DNA of 64,000 nucleotides, from contig NZ_CP100400.1 of the NCBI RefSeq assembly GCF_024218795.1, positions 2,666,001-2,730,000 on the forward strand, written 5' to 3'. Every line of letters starts with the position of its first letter. The stretch's first letter is position 1. The translations under genes and the position numbers were made by a program. The stretch comes from Halorussus aquaticus. GTDB lineage: Archaea; Halobacteriota; Halobacteria; Halobacteriales; Haladaptataceae. The notes beneath the pieces were generated by a model. The model had not been told where the DNA came from, made no database searches, and saw only the letters and a list, made by a program, of their open reading frames with translations. Below are positions 7,469-16,781 of the stretch, in pieces.

Positions 7469-8818
7469 CTACGTAGCCGGGCCGAACACCCGCCAGAGGA
7501 CGTTGGGGCGAAATAGCGAAACCGGGGGTCGCTCCATCGAGAGCACCCGAACGAACGCCTCGGCGAGCGCGCCGTCCGTGTGAGCCCTCCGGGTCAGTCG
7601 GGAGAGGTACCGGGCGACGAGTTCGGTGCCCCGCGGTTCGGGGCCTATCGTCTGGGGGAACCTGAAGTCACTGCCAGCGGCCAGCATCCACGCCACGTCC
7701 ACGACGTCTTCGGCCCGGTCGAAGAACCGGAACGCGAGATTCCGACGACCGCCCGTTACGAGGGCTCGATGGAGAACTAGCGCTTCGAGTGCGGCCACCG
7801 AGATGCCCTGCGCGTAGACCGGATTGAAGCTAGCGAGGGCGTCACCGACGACGACTAAGCCCTCCGGAAACCGGTCGAGGCCCTCGTACCGGTGGCGTCT
7901 GTTCGACGGAAACGGGTAGTACTCGACGGTCTCGGAAACGGTGGGATGGTCGTCGAGGAGTCGCTTCAGTACGGGCGTCGGAAGGCCCGCGGCGTACTCC
8001 GCGAACGCCGCGAACTCCGTCGGTGGGGTCGTCCCGTGGACGCCCTGTAGATTCACCACCCAACGGTCACCTTCCACGGGCGCGGCCATGCCACCGCGGG
8101 TCCGCGGCGAGGACGGCGGCACGAGATACGTCCGGCGGTCGCTGGCGGGTCGCTCGACGTACGCGGTGCTGTAGGCCAAGTCGATGCGGACTTCGTCCAC
8201 CGTCGGAGGTGCGTAGCCGTGGTCCGCGAGCCACGTCGGCGTCCGACTCGTCCGGCCGGTGGCGTCCACGACCAAGTCGGCCGGAATCTCCGTTCGGTCG
8301 CCGTTTTCCCGAACCACTACGCCCTCGACGGACCTGTGAGCCCGGTCGGAGCAGTAGTCTACGAATCGGCAGTGCGGGCGCAGTCGGACGCCGTCGAGGT
8401 CGGCGACGTGCTGGCGGGCTATCTGCTCGATTAACGGCCGACTCGCGGAGTACGTCTCCATACGGACCGGACCGTGGGCGAGGAAGTCCCCCTCGTCGTA
8501 GAAGTTCACGTCGCTGGCGAAATCGACGACCACTCCTCCCGCCGAGACGAGGTCCTCGCCGTACCCCGGAAACAGGTCTTCCAGCGTGGCGCGCCCCGCT
8601 TCGAGAAGCGCGTGTGGATGGCGCCCCTGCGGGACGCCGCGTCGAGGAGTCACCTCGTCGGCCAGCGAGTCTCGGTCGAGGACAGTCACCGCTTCGAACT
8701 CGTCGGCCAGAACGCGGGCCGCGAGCAAGCCCGCCATGCCCGCCCCGGCGACCACTGCTCGGCCCCGCCGCTCGGAAGTCCGGTCGCTGTCGTACCGCGG
8801 AACTGTTGCTAACGTCAC
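7469..8818 (-). CDS. FAD-dependent oxidoreductase/monooxygenase
   Basis: About 449 residues if translation starts at the GTG at 8818 (VTLATVP); the GTG at 8827 is an alternative. A TATA-like TTAAGC near 8855 fits either as leaderless. The N-terminus has the FAD Rossmann motif GAGMAGLLAARVLAD with the acidic end of strand 2 (VLDRD), and the middle has DLVVDATGRTSRTP, typical of p-hydroxybenzoate-hydroxylase-like enzymes. The GD motif VVVGDALASFNPVYAQGIS near 330 binds the FAD ribityl. The family includes epoxidases, halogenases and geranylgeranyl reductase relatives; substrate cannot be told. It stands divergent to the ferredoxin gene, a possible electron donor, which is only inference. Confidence 0.85.
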   Translation of the reverse strand: MTLATVPRYDSDRTSERRGRAVVAGAGMAGLLAARVLADEFEAVTVLDRDSLADEVTPRRGVPQGRHPHALLEAGRATLEDLFPGYGEDLVSAGGVVVDFASDVNFYDEGDFLAHGPVRMETYSASRPLIEQIARQHVADLDGVRLRPHCRFVDYCSDRAHRSVEGVVVRENGDRTEIPADLVVDATGRTSRTPTWLADHGYAPPTVDEVRIDLAYSTAYVERPASDRRTYLVPPSSPRTRGGMAAPVEGDRWVVNLQGVHGTTPPTEFAAFAEYAAGLPTPVLKRLLDDHPTVSETVEYYPFPSNRRHRYEGLDRFPEGLVVVGDALASFNPVYAQGISVAALEALVLHRALVTGGRRNLAFRFFDRAEDVVDVAWMLAAGSDFRFPQTIGPEPRGTELVARYLSRLTRRAHTDGALAEAFVRVLSMERPPVSLFRPNVLWRVFGPAT

Positions 8819-8967
8819 GACGACCACTCGTCGCGGACTTCGCCGACGGTTGGGTTAAGCATTACCACACTTCGCTGCTCGGAGACAGGTGACGGCGGCC
8901 GAATCAGAATGCACCACTTCCCGCGGACGCCGACACGTTCATCCTCGCGTGCCCGCTACCTACACCC

Positions 8968-9330
8968 GTGAGCAGCTACACCGTCGAAATCGAGGTGCCG
9001 GACGACTGCGACGTGGAGCGGGCGGGCGAGACGGTCGAAATCGAGGTGCCCGAGACCGAGTACGTCCTCTCGGCCGCCCGGAGCGAGGGACTCTGGCTCC
9101 CCGCCGACTGCCAGCAGGGGTGGTGTACCACCTGCGCCGCCGAGTTGCTGGAGGGCGAGGTGGACCAGTCGGACGCCCGCCGGTACTACGAGTCCGACGA
9201 GGAGGCCGACATGATTCTATCCTGCACGGCCAAGCCGGAGTCCGATCTCCGGATTCGGGCCTGCCAGTACGACGAGATGCTCGAACACCGCGCCGAACAC
9301 GACAACCCGCCGGGCCGGTCGAAGCGGTGA
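8968..9330 (+). CDS. 2Fe-2S plant-type ferredoxin
   Basis: 120 residues from a GTG start. The cluster ligands are in CQQGWCTTC (three cysteines with C-x4-C-x2-C spacing) and LSCTAKP some 30 residues later, the classic ferredoxin fold used for one-electron transfer in the cytoplasm. The acidic N-terminal strand region (VEIEVPDDCDVERAGETVE) is typical of haloarchaea. It lies divergent to the FAD oxidoreductase and 97 bases before the DCC oxidoreductase on the same strand. Confidence 0.9.
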   Translation: MSSYTVEIEVPDDCDVERAGETVEIEVPETEYVLSAARSEGLWLPADCQQGWCTTCAAELLEGEVDQSDARRYYESDEEADMILSCTAKPESDLRIRACQYDEMLEHRAEHDNPPGRSKR

Positions 9331-9427
9331 GCGCGGCGAACCGCCGACGCTCCGAGTCGGCGTTCCGGCGGTAACTCCCGACCCGACGGCAACTGCGTTT
9401 ATGGGTGCAAGCGTGGTACCCCCGGGC

Positions 9428-9856
9428 GTGAGCGACTATCACGGCGTACTGGTGTACGACGGCGAGTGTCCGTTCTGCTCGGCGGCCGCCTCGGCGCTCC
9501 GGCGCGTCGAGGGCGTCGGCGCGATAGCGTGGGAGGACGACCCGGCCCAGACGTTTCTCGAAGCCCAGTTCGGCGAGACGCCGTTCGCGCTGGTTTTCGC
9601 CGACCGCAGTGAGGAGACGGTGTACGTCGGCCGCGAGGCGGCCCGCGAACTCTGCGAACGCGCCGGGATGCCGGTGTTGATTCGGGACGTAGTGGGCGAC
9701 AACTACGAGTCCATCGCCGACGCCATCCGGAGCGTGACCGGCGTGGAGGGCGACCCCGACCCCTACCACGGCGAGTATCCGATGGCCGACCGGGCGCGCG
9801 AGGCGTTCGAACCGCTGGCAGAGAACGCGTGGCACACCGCGAAAGTGAGCCGGTAG
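9428..9856 (+). CDS. DCC-family thiol-disulfide oxidoreductase (DUF393)
   Basis: 142 residues from the GTG at 9428. I prefer this over the ATG at 9401 because that ATG sits inside a TATA-like element (GTTTATG, 9393-9399 and just after), about 27 bases before the GTG. The signature YDGECPFC near the N-terminus is the DxxCxxC motif that names the family. Members have a thioredoxin-like fold and unknown partners. The remainder (WEDDPAQTFL, VYVGREAARELC, and the C-terminal HGEYPMADRARE) matches haloarchaeal members. No substrate can be inferred. Confidence 0.82.
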   Translation: MSDYHGVLVYDGECPFCSAAASALRRVEGVGAIAWEDDPAQTFLEAQFGETPFALVFADRSEETVYVGREAARELCERAGMPVLIRDVVGDNYESIADAIRSVTGVEGDPDPYHGEYPMADRAREAFEPLAENAWHTAKVSR

Positions 9857-9975
9857 CGACCGTCTCCCACAGGAATCGGCACGCCACCGCGACCGCGACT
9901 ACGGCCTTCTCGACTGCCCGTGAGTGTCGAACGGGACCAACATCTTTCACAGGTGATTGCGAACAGTGAACACAC

Positions 9976-11667
9976 ATGTCCGACGAGTACACCGGAGCCG
10001 ACCTGTTCGTGGACGCGTTGGAGCGCTACGGCGTCTCGCACGTCTTCGGCAACCCCGGCACCACGGAACTCCCCGTGATGAAAGCCCTCGGGGACAGCGA
10101 CCTCGAATACGTCCTCGGACTCCACGAGGACGTGGCGGTCGGGATGGCCGCGGGCTACGCCAGCACCCGGCGGTATCACTCCCACCACGACGACTCGGTG
10201 ACGCCGGTCGGCGTCGTGAACCTCCACGTGGCGCCGGGCCTCGCGCACGGCCTCGGCAACCTCTACGGCGCGAGCGTGGCCGGAGCGCCGCTGGTCGTGA
10301 CCGCCGGGAACCACAGCACCGACTTCCGCCACGAGGAGCCGATTCTGTCGGGCGACCTCGTGGAGATGGCCGACGAGTTCGCCAAGTGGAGCGCCGAAGT
10401 GCAGGACGTGAGCGCCCTGCCGACGATGCTCCGGCGGGCGTTCCGCGTGGCGCTCACGCCGCCGACCGGGCCGGTCTTTCTGGCGCTTCCCCTCGACGTG
10501 ATGATGACTCCGACCGACGCCGACCCGGAGCGACTCGGCGAGATTCCCGACGCTGGCCGGGGCGACCCGACACAGATAGAACTCGCGGCGGACCTGCTCG
10601 CGGACCCCGGCGAGGACGTGGCGCTCGTCGTCGGTGACGGCGTGGCGCGCTCCGGGGTGGACGCGGTGGAGTCCGCGGTGGCGTTCGCGGAGGCCGCCGG
10701 AGCGCGCGTCCACGGCGAGATTCTGGCCTGCGAGGTGGACTTCCCCACGGACCACGACCAGTGGGTCTCCTACGTCCCGCCGGACGAGGACCTCGCGGCG
10801 ACACTGCTCGGCGCGGACAACCTCGTGTTCGCCGGGTGTTCGACGAACACGACCCTGACGCGCCACGAGCGCGAACTCGTCGCCGAGGACACCACCTGCG
10901 TCCACGTCAGCGACGACGCGTGGCAGGTCGGCAAGAACCAACCGGCGGACGCCGCCGTGGTGGGCGACCCCGGCCGAGTCCTCTCGGAACTCGCCGACCG
11001 CCTCCGCGAGCGCGTCACCGACGAGGGCCGCGAGGAGCGACTGGAGCGAGTCGGCGCGGTCAAACAGATGGTCGAGAGTCGGATGGCCGAGATGGGCGAG
11101 GACGAGGCCGACGACCCCCGGGCCTCGAAGGCCGAACTCGTGGACGCGATGGAGCGAGTCGCCGGGGACGCCTACGTCGTGGACGAGGGCGTCACCGCCA
11201 AGTACGCCATGCTGACTCGGTGGGACTTCGAACCGGAGCAGTACATCTCGAACAAGGGCGGCGGACTCGGCTACGGACTCCCGGCCTCGGTCGGCGCGGC
11301 CGTCGCGGAGTCGGAGACCGACGACCCCCGCGACGTGGTCGGGTTCGTCGGCGACGGGTCGTACCTCTACTACCCCCAGACGCTCTACTCGGCGGCCCGC
11401 CGCGACGCGGACCTGACGGTCGTGATTCCGGACAACCGCAACTACCGCATCCTGAAGGACAACACGCTCGACCTCTTCGGCGGCGAGGAGGACGACAACG
11501 AGTTCGTCGGCATGGACTTCGAACCGCCGGTCGACATCCCGGCGAACGCGGAGAGCCACGGCGCTCGCGGGCGGTTGGTCGAGGACCCCGACGAAATCGA
11601 GTCGGCGCTGTCCGAGGCGCTGGAACGGGAGGGACCGGACGTGCTAGACGTGCTGGTCCACGACTGA
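9976..11667 (+). CDS. thiamine diphosphate-dependent enzyme (benzoylformate decarboxylase/acetolactate synthase family)
   Basis: 563 residues. The N-terminal PYR domain has GNPGTTELPVMKAL and the cofactor-activating glutamate in LHEDVAVGMAAGYA. The middle TPP_enzyme_M domain starts about 195. The C-terminal PP domain carries the Mg/ThDP motif GDGSYLYYPQTLYSA with the paired residues DNRNY 26 or so positions later. The wording GNPGTTE and the HH pair near 75-76 (SHHDD) are closer to benzoylformate decarboxylase than to acetolactate synthase. It should decarboxylate a 2-oxo acid; the true substrate is not readable. No IlvN-like small subunit is adjacent. Confidence 0.85.
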   Translation: MSDEYTGADLFVDALERYGVSHVFGNPGTTELPVMKALGDSDLEYVLGLHEDVAVGMAAGYASTRRYHSHHDDSVTPVGVVNLHVAPGLAHGLGNLYGASVAGAPLVVTAGNHSTDFRHEEPILSGDLVEMADEFAKWSAEVQDVSALPTMLRRAFRVALTPPTGPVFLALPLDVMMTPTDADPERLGEIPDAGRGDPTQIELAADLLADPGEDVALVVGDGVARSGVDAVESAVAFAEAAGARVHGEILACEVDFPTDHDQWVSYVPPDEDLAATLLGADNLVFAGCSTNTTLTRHERELVAEDTTCVHVSDDAWQVGKNQPADAAVVGDPGRVLSELADRLRERVTDEGREERLERVGAVKQMVESRMAEMGEDEADDPRASKAELVDAMERVAGDAYVVDEGVTAKYAMLTRWDFEPEQYISNKGGGLGYGLPASVGAAVAESETDDPRDVVGFVGDGSYLYYPQTLYSAARRDADLTVVIPDNRNYRILKDNTLDLFGGEEDDNEFVGMDFEPPVDIPANAESHGARGRLVEDPDEIESALSEALEREGPDVLDVLVHD

Positions 11668-11762
11668 GTCCGTTCGGAAAGGATTCGGCTCCGAGGCCGA
11701 CTCCGATTCCGGGTCCGAGTCCGATTCCCGTGTCCGACTTCAGTTCCGAATTCGACTCGCGG

Positions 11763-12944
11763 CTATCGGTCGCGCGTGACGACTTCGCCGGGCGTCGTCG
11801 TCGCACTCGACGAGAGTTTCACGCCCGCGTTCAGACTCGTGTTGATGCCGGTTTTCGCGCCGTCTCCGGCGACGACGCCGAACTTCCGGCGACCGGTCGA
11901 GATTCGCTCACCCTTGACCGTCAGTTTCACTGGTTGGTCGTCGTGGCGGAGGTTGGCGACGTTCGTCCCCGCGCCGAAGTTCACGTCGCGACCCAGCACG
12001 CTGTCGCCGACGTAGCTGAGATGGGCGACGTGCGTGCCTCGGCCGAGGACGCTGTTCTTGACCTCGACGCTGTGGCCGACTTTCGCATCTTCGCTCACGA
12101 GCGTCGCGCCGCGGACGTACGCGTTCGGCCCGACGCTCGCGCCCGAGCGCACCAGCGCCGGACCCTCGACGACGACTCCGGCGTCGATTGTCGCGCCCTC
12201 TTCGACAACCACGTCGCCCCGGATGTCGGCGTCCTCGTGGACGGTTCCCCGGAGGTCGCGGTCCAGTTCGCCGAGTTTCCACTCGTTGGCTTCCAGCAGT
12301 TCCCACGGCCGTCCCACGTCGAGCCATCGGTCCATCGCGGCGTAGCCCACGTCGTACTCCTCGACGGCGCGCGCGAGAACGTCGGTGATTTCGTGTTCGC
12401 CGCGCTCGCTCTCGGGCACGTCCAGCCACGCCCGCGCTTCCTCGGGGAAGACGTAGGCCCCGGCGTTGGCGAGGTCGGTCGGTGGGTCGGACGGTTTCTC
12501 GACGATATCGGTGACGGCGTCGCCGTCCGTCGAGAGGACGCCGTAGTTCGAGGGGTCTTCGACCCGCGTCGCGCCGACCGCGGGTCCCGCCTCGAACAGG
12601 TCGGCGATGGCGTCGGAGTCGTAGAGGTTGTCGCCGTTGAGGACGGCGAAGGGGCCGTCTAGCAGGTCGCGGGCGGCCCGCACCGCGTCGGCGGTGCCCG
12701 ACTGGGACTCTTGGACCGCATAGCGCACTGGGACTCCGGCGTACTCGTCGCCGAAGTAGTTTCGGACGGCGTCGGCCTCGTAGCCGACGACGACGACGAG
12801 TTCGTCCGCGCCCGCGTCCACGGCGGCGTCGGCGGCGTGGGCGGCCAACGGGCGGTCCGCGACCGGTAGCATCGGTTTGGGGAGCGACGCCGACAGCGGC
12901 CGAATTCGCGTTCCCTCGCCCGCCGCGAGAATCACTGCTTGCAT
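11763..12944 (-). CDS. glmU: bifunctional sugar-1-phosphate nucleotidylyltransferase/acetyltransferase (GlmU-like)
   Basis: 393 residues. The N-terminus has the pyrophosphorylase signature LAAGEGTRIRPLSASLPKPM, then VLNGDNLYD for metal binding and DIVEKPSDPP. From about 225 on it becomes a left-handed beta helix of hexapeptide repeats (ADIRGDVVVEEGATIDAGVV...), with GAGTNVANLRHD and GDGAKTGINTSLNAG as in the GlmU acetyltransferase site. Such archaeal enzymes make UDP-GlcNAc (or dTDP-sugar) from sugar 1-phosphate for protein glycosylation and polysaccharides. Length is usual for haloarchaea. The precise sugar is inferred from the family only. Confidence 0.85.
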   Translation of the reverse strand: MQAVILAAGEGTRIRPLSASLPKPMLPVADRPLAAHAADAAVDAGADELVVVVGYEADAVRNYFGDEYAGVPVRYAVQESQSGTADAVRAARDLLDGPFAVLNGDNLYDSDAIADLFEAGPAVGATRVEDPSNYGVLSTDGDAVTDIVEKPSDPPTDLANAGAYVFPEEARAWLDVPESERGEHEITDVLARAVEEYDVGYAAMDRWLDVGRPWELLEANEWKLGELDRDLRGTVHEDADIRGDVVVEEGATIDAGVVVEGPALVRSGASVGPNAYVRGATLVSEDAKVGHSVEVKNSVLGRGTHVAHLSYVGDSVLGRDVNFGAGTNVANLRHDDQPVKLTVKGERISTGRRKFGVVAGDGAKTGINTSLNAGVKLSSSATTTPGEVVTRDR

Positions 12945-13217
12945 GGTCGTGGCTTCGGTACACCGCCGTTTTAGTCTCCCGGAGTCGCCGCCGGTTTCGA
13001 CTCCCCACTTAATGTCCCTTACGCCTACTGGCGGGTGTTTTTACGCTAGGGGTCTCTCTGTTCCAGTACGCCTCGTCCAGCATCTTCGGTCGCCGAAGCT
13101 CGGCCGAACCCCGATGGCAATGACTTAATATCCATCGGACCGTCAACACCCACTACTTGCAATAGCTCCGGAACACGTTCAAATTGATGAAACAAAACGA
13201 AACATGATGACCAACGA

Positions 13218-14315
13218 ATGAACATCGATACATCCGACAGGAGACAACTGGAGCAGTCCTCGAACGTTCTCCTGCTGGCACCGTTGACACCCACGGGCAA
13301 CCGGGCGTGTCTCGAACTACTCGCCTCGACGACGCCGCCGGAGGACGCGAACGTCGCCGCAGTGACGTACACGCCGCCGCCCGAGACGTGGATTTCCGAC
13401 TGGAAGAAGTACATCGAGCGTCTGCCCGACGAACTCGCGTTCATCCACGCCAACACGGTGGAGACGACGGGCGACCACGACGAGAGCGAACTCCCGCCGG
13501 ACGTGTCGGTCGCTCGGGTGGACCCGAACCAGCCGATGGACATCATCGCGCCGCTGAGCGAGCAACTGACCCGGTGGAACGGCAACGGGAATCAGACGCT
13601 CGTCTCGGTCCAGACGCTGACTATCCTTCTGGAGTACGTCGACTTCGACACCGCGTTTCGGTATCTCCACATTCTCACGCACCGAGTCCGGGCGGCCGAC
13701 GCCATCGGCTTCTACCAGATGGACCCCGACATCCACGACGAGGAGACCATCAACACGCTGAAGACCCTGTTCGATGCCGTGGTGGAGGTCTCCGACGACG
13801 GTGAGGAGTGGTCGGTCACCGAGACCTACGGCGACCGAACCGCGACCAGCGACCACGTCCAGTCTCACGACACGGACGTCTCCGTGCCCGACTCCGAGAG
13901 CGGCCTGTTCGCGTCGATTCGCGACTCGCTGACGGGCGTGTTCTCCGACGCGAACGGCTCGGAGTCGGTCGATACCGCGACCGGCGGGTCCGCCGAACGG
14001 GCCGGTGAGGGGGCCTCGTCCGGGTCGGCCCCACAGTCGGGCCGGGAGTCGGGCGTCGAAGACCTCCCCGAGGAGGCGATGCTGACCGACGAGGACCGAA
14101 TCCGGGAACTGCTCACCACGTACGGGGGACGGATGAAGCAGGCCGACGTGACCGAGGAGACCGACTGGTCGAAATCGACGGTCAGTCGCAAACTCTCGAA
14201 GATGGAGGAGAAGGGCCTCATCACGCGCGTACAGGTCGGGAGGGGGAACCTCGTCTTCCTGAGCGGCTACGAACCCGAGACGGCGAAATCGCCTTTCGAA
14301 CAGGAGACGGACTGA
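13218..14315 (+). CDS. DUF7504-like protein with C-terminal winged helix-turn-helix
   Basis: 365 residues in two parts. Residues 15-190 form a RecA/KaiC-like fold (VLLLAPLTPTGNRACLELLA, VSVQTLTILLEYVDFDTAFRYLHIL) as in the haloarchaeal DUF7504 family, but without a clear Walker A lysine. A long Ser/Gly/Asp linker follows. Residues 285-350 are a winged HTH (RIRELLTTYGGRMKQADVTEETDWSKSTVSRKLSKMEEKG), a DNA-binding unit. It lies just upstream of a HalX response regulator on the same strand, so I infer a shared sensory pathway. Such proteins are often placed near HalX/bacterio-opsin activator genes. No signal is known. Confidence 0.75.
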   Translation: MNIDTSDRRQLEQSSNVLLLAPLTPTGNRACLELLASTTPPEDANVAAVTYTPPPETWISDWKKYIERLPDELAFIHANTVETTGDHDESELPPDVSVARVDPNQPMDIIAPLSEQLTRWNGNGNQTLVSVQTLTILLEYVDFDTAFRYLHILTHRVRAADAIGFYQMDPDIHDEETINTLKTLFDAVVEVSDDGEEWSVTETYGDRTATSDHVQSHDTDVSVPDSESGLFASIRDSLTGVFSDANGSESVDTATGGSAERAGEGASSGSAPQSGRESGVEDLPEEAMLTDEDRIRELLTTYGGRMKQADVTEETDWSKSTVSRKLSKMEEKGLITRVQVGRGNLVFLSGYEPETAKSPFEQETD

Positions 14316-14400
14316 TAGATGACGAACCGAACGCGCGAACGACCGGCCGGACCCACCGGCGAACGCCGCGACCGGCGACCGGAGTCGCCGAGACACGGCA

Positions 14401-14408
14401 GTTTAAGT
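14401..14408 (+). promoter_or_regulatory. TATA box of the HalX regulator gene
   Basis: GTTTAAGT lies only 11 bases before the ATG at 14419 but 50 before the ATG at 14458. A transcript starting about 26 bases downstream (near 14430) would exclude 14419, which decides the start in favour of 14458. Confidence 0.5.
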
Positions 14409-14457
14409 TCGACTGGACATGAGTGAATCACTACAGAGCGCAAGCGAGACCGGAACT

Positions 14458-15024
14458 ATGCCAAAAGATGCTACAGTGCTGATAGTCGACGACGAGAAGC
14501 CGATAACGGACGCCTACGCCCAATGGCTGGAAGACGACTACCAAGTTCGGACGGCCTACAGCGGGTCCGAGGCCCTCGAAAAACTCGACGACGAGGTCGA
14601 CGTCGTCTTGCTCGACCGACGGATGCCGGACCTCTCGGGCGAGGACGTACTGAACGAGATACACGAGCAGGGACTCACCTGTCGGGTCGCGCTCGTCTCG
14701 GCGGTCGAACCCGACTTCGACATCCTCGAACTCGGTTTCGACGCCTATCTCGAAAAGCCGGTCTCGGAGGCCGAGGAGTTGCGCGAAACCGTCGAGACCC
14801 TCATCCGACGCTCGACCTACGACGTTCAGATGCAGCGGTTCCTCTCGCTGGCGAACAAGAAGGCCGCGCTGGAGACCAAGAAGAGTCCCGAGGAACTCGA
14901 CGCCAACGAGGAGTACGAACAACTCACGCAGGAACTCGCGGACCTCCGCGCTCAACTCTCGGACACCGCGACGACGCTCGACGACAACGACCTGCGCGCG
15001 GAGTTCTACGAGAGCGAGCAGTGA
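14458..15024 (+). CDS. response regulator with HalX domain
   Basis: 188 residues from ATG 14458 (an upstream in-frame ATG at 14419 would add 13 residues but precedes the likely transcription start). The receiver domain reads ATVLIVDDEKPITDAYA, with acidic pocket DDE, the phosphoacceptor Asp in VVLLDRRMPDLSG and the conserved lysine in YLEKPVSE. The last 75 residues are the haloarchaeal HalX domain with coiled-coil character (YEQLTQELADLRAQLSDTA). It receives phosphate from a histidine kinase; none is adjacent, but the DUF7504/HTH protein precedes it. Cytoplasmic. Confidence 0.88.
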   Translation: MPKDATVLIVDDEKPITDAYAQWLEDDYQVRTAYSGSEALEKLDDEVDVVLLDRRMPDLSGEDVLNEIHEQGLTCRVALVSAVEPDFDILELGFDAYLEKPVSEAEELRETVETLIRRSTYDVQMQRFLSLANKKAALETKKSPEELDANEEYEQLTQELADLRAQLSDTATTLDDNDLRAEFYESEQ

Positions 15025-15100
15025 CGATTCGGTTTCTCGCCGCGCCGGTCTAACCGTCGGTCCGTGCCCGAGACTGTCGGTTCGTCGTCCGCCGTCGCGC

Positions 15101-15151
15101 TTTAAGTGCTTCTGGCGACAACGGGTAGATACGAGGGAGACGGTCTCGTTC
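15101..15151 (+). repeat. promoter-like repeat, copy A
   Basis: Starts TTTAAGTGCTTCTGGCGA and continues through GGGTAGATACGAGG. Its first 36 bases are identical to copy B at 16664. Beyond that its next 15 bases (AGACGGTCTCGTTCT region) match copy C on the other strand rather than copy B. The TTTAAGT end is a plausible TATA box pointing at the BAAT-like gene starting 15223. Confidence 0.75.
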
Positions 15152-15222
15152 TACCGAAGCTACTCCGAACAGACGTCAGTCCGACGTCAATCATTATCCC
15201 GCTTCGGAACGTCGTCCAGACG

Positions 15223-16668
15223 ATGACGAAAACGCGCCGCGACCTGCTCCGTGCGGTCGCTGTTTCCGGGGGCGTCACGCTCGCGCCGGGGACACTAGCA
15301 ACCGGCGAGCGCGGCCCGAATCCGGAAGTCCGCGCGCCCGACCGGACGCTCGTCGGCCGACCGGCGCGAGTCCGCCTCGCAGGGTTCGCACCGAGAACGG
15401 AGGTGACGCTCGAAGCGACCGCCACCGACGAGCGGGGCGTCGAGTTCTCGGCCGCGCGGTCGCTCCGAACCGACCGAACGGGAGCGGCGAGCGTCGCGGA
15501 CCGACTGTCGTCGGCGACGACCGACCCCGCCGGGACGGCAGACTGGACCGCGATGGGACCGGGGTTCGAGTCGTCGGACCTCGCGGCCGTCGAGATGCTG
15601 CTGTGCCGGCTGACGCCGCGAGCGGGCGCGTCACCGACGCCGGACCGCTTCGTCGCGGGCGAACGGGCGGCGGTAGACGTGACGCTCACCGCGCGGGTCG
15701 GCGAGGAGCGCCGGGCCTCGGCGACGACCACTCGCGTCCTCACCGATTCGAGCGTCTCCCGGCGGACCGTCTCCGACCGGGACCTCGTCGGGTGGCTCTA
15801 CGAACCGCCGGGCAAAGCGGAGGGACCGCACCAGGGCGTCGTCGCACTCCACGGGTCGCACGCGCGGGTTCCGCACGCGCTGAGTCGAACGCTGGCCAGT
15901 CACGGCTACGCGACGCTGGCACTCCAGTACGTTGGCGGCGAAGGGCTTCCGGAGTCGGTGCGCGGCGTCCCGGTCGAATACTTCCGCCGGGCGACTCGCT
16001 GGCTGACCGAACGGGAGAGGGTCCGCGACGAACGCGCCGGATTCGTCGGCGTCTCGCGGGGCGTCGAGGCGGCGTTACTGGCGGCGGCCGATTTCTCCGG
16101 CAGTACGGCCGTGGTCGGCTACTCCGGGGGCGGCGTCCTCGGACCGGGCGTGAACGCGTCTGCCACGGCGGTCACGGACTGGGCGTCGGCGTGGACTCGA
16201 AATGGGGACCCGCTCGCCGACGCGACGGCGGTCCGGACGGTGTTCAGCGCGGTGCAGGACGCACGAGAGGAGTGTGAGACTGTCGCCTGCGTCCCCGAGT
16301 CCGTCCGTGAATGGGTAGGTGCCTCGACCCTGCGGCGAGCGGTCGCCCCGGTCGAAATCATCGACGGACCGGTCGTCCTGCTCGCCGGGAGCGACGACGC
16401 CACGTGGCCCGCTCCGGCGCTGTCGGCGATGGCCATCGACCGACTCGATAGACGCGGCCACGACCAACCGTACCAGCTACGGGTGTACGACGACGCGGGA
16501 CACGTCTTCGGCCTGCCGTACCGCCGATACACCGGCGAGGCGACGAGTCAGGAGTACGGCGGGTCGCCCGCCGCGAACGCCGTCGCGGCGGCGGACTCGT
16601 GGCCGGTCGTGCTGCGATACCTGCGCAGGGGACTACGACCAGAATCGGACTCGACGGCTCTCGTTTAA
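15223..16668 (+). CDS. BAAT-type acyl-CoA thioesterase/acyltransferase with Tat-like signal
   Basis: 481 residues from ATG 15223, starting MTKTRRDLLRAVAVSGG. The twin arginines plus hydrophobic stretch form a probable Tat signal, with no lipobox. Residues about 50-185 form the acyl-CoA thioesterase/bile-acid-CoA N-acyltransferase N-terminal beta domain (ARVRLAGFAPRTEVTLEATA). The rest is an alpha/beta hydrolase with nucleophile elbow GVSRG, where Ser replaces the Cys used by the vertebrate BAAT, acid in GSDDATWP and histidine in DAGHVFGLPY. Substrate unknown. It is bracketed by identical 36-bp direct repeats (copies A and B), and its stop codon lies inside copy B, which suggests a duplicated or inserted segment. 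Confidence 0.82.
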   Translation: MTKTRRDLLRAVAVSGGVTLAPGTLATGERGPNPEVRAPDRTLVGRPARVRLAGFAPRTEVTLEATATDERGVEFSAARSLRTDRTGAASVADRLSSATTDPAGTADWTAMGPGFESSDLAAVEMLLCRLTPRAGASPTPDRFVAGERAAVDVTLTARVGEERRASATTTRVLTDSSVSRRTVSDRDLVGWLYEPPGKAEGPHQGVVALHGSHARVPHALSRTLASHGYATLALQYVGGEGLPESVRGVPVEYFRRATRWLTERERVRDERAGFVGVSRGVEAALLAAADFSGSTAVVGYSGGGVLGPGVNASATAVTDWASAWTRNGDPLADATAVRTVFSAVQDAREECETVACVPESVREWVGASTLRRAVAPVEIIDGPVVLLAGSDDATWPAPALSAMAIDRLDRRGHDQPYQLRVYDDAGHVFGLPYRRYTGEATSQEYGGSPAANAVAAADSWPVVLRYLRRGLRPESDSTALV

Positions 16669-16704
16669 GTGCTTCTGGCGACAACGGGTAGATACGAGGA
16701 AGAT
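16664..16704 (+). repeat. promoter-like repeat, copy B
   Basis: Identical to copy A over its first 36 bases (TTTAAGT through ACGAGG). The TAA stop of the BAAT gene is part of its TTTAAGT. No plus-strand gene follows, so it may be an orphan promoter or the duplicated end of a segment. With copy C it forms an inverted pair around the epsilon gene. Confidence 0.75.
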
Positions 16705-16781
16705 TCGCTCGCCGGTTTTCGCTCTATCGCCGATTTCTCTCCTTGTTCTACCGACGAAGGTCGAGGTGCGACGACACTCAG

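Noticed and set aside
10761..12662. 633-codon plus-strand frame spanning the ThDP enzyme and GlmU-like gene
   Set aside because: It overlaps two well-supported genes and its translation is low-complexity Arg/Gly/Pro, a codon-bias shadow.
14419..14457. Earlier ATG for the HalX regulator
   Set aside because: The TATA box at 14401-14408 would start transcription at about 14430, after this ATG, and the added residues are not part of the receiver fold.
15101..16704. Insertion sequence bounded by the 36-base direct repeats
   Set aside because: The DNA between the repeats encodes a BAAT-type hydrolase, no transposase; the repeats begin with a TATA-like box rather than typical inverted ends.
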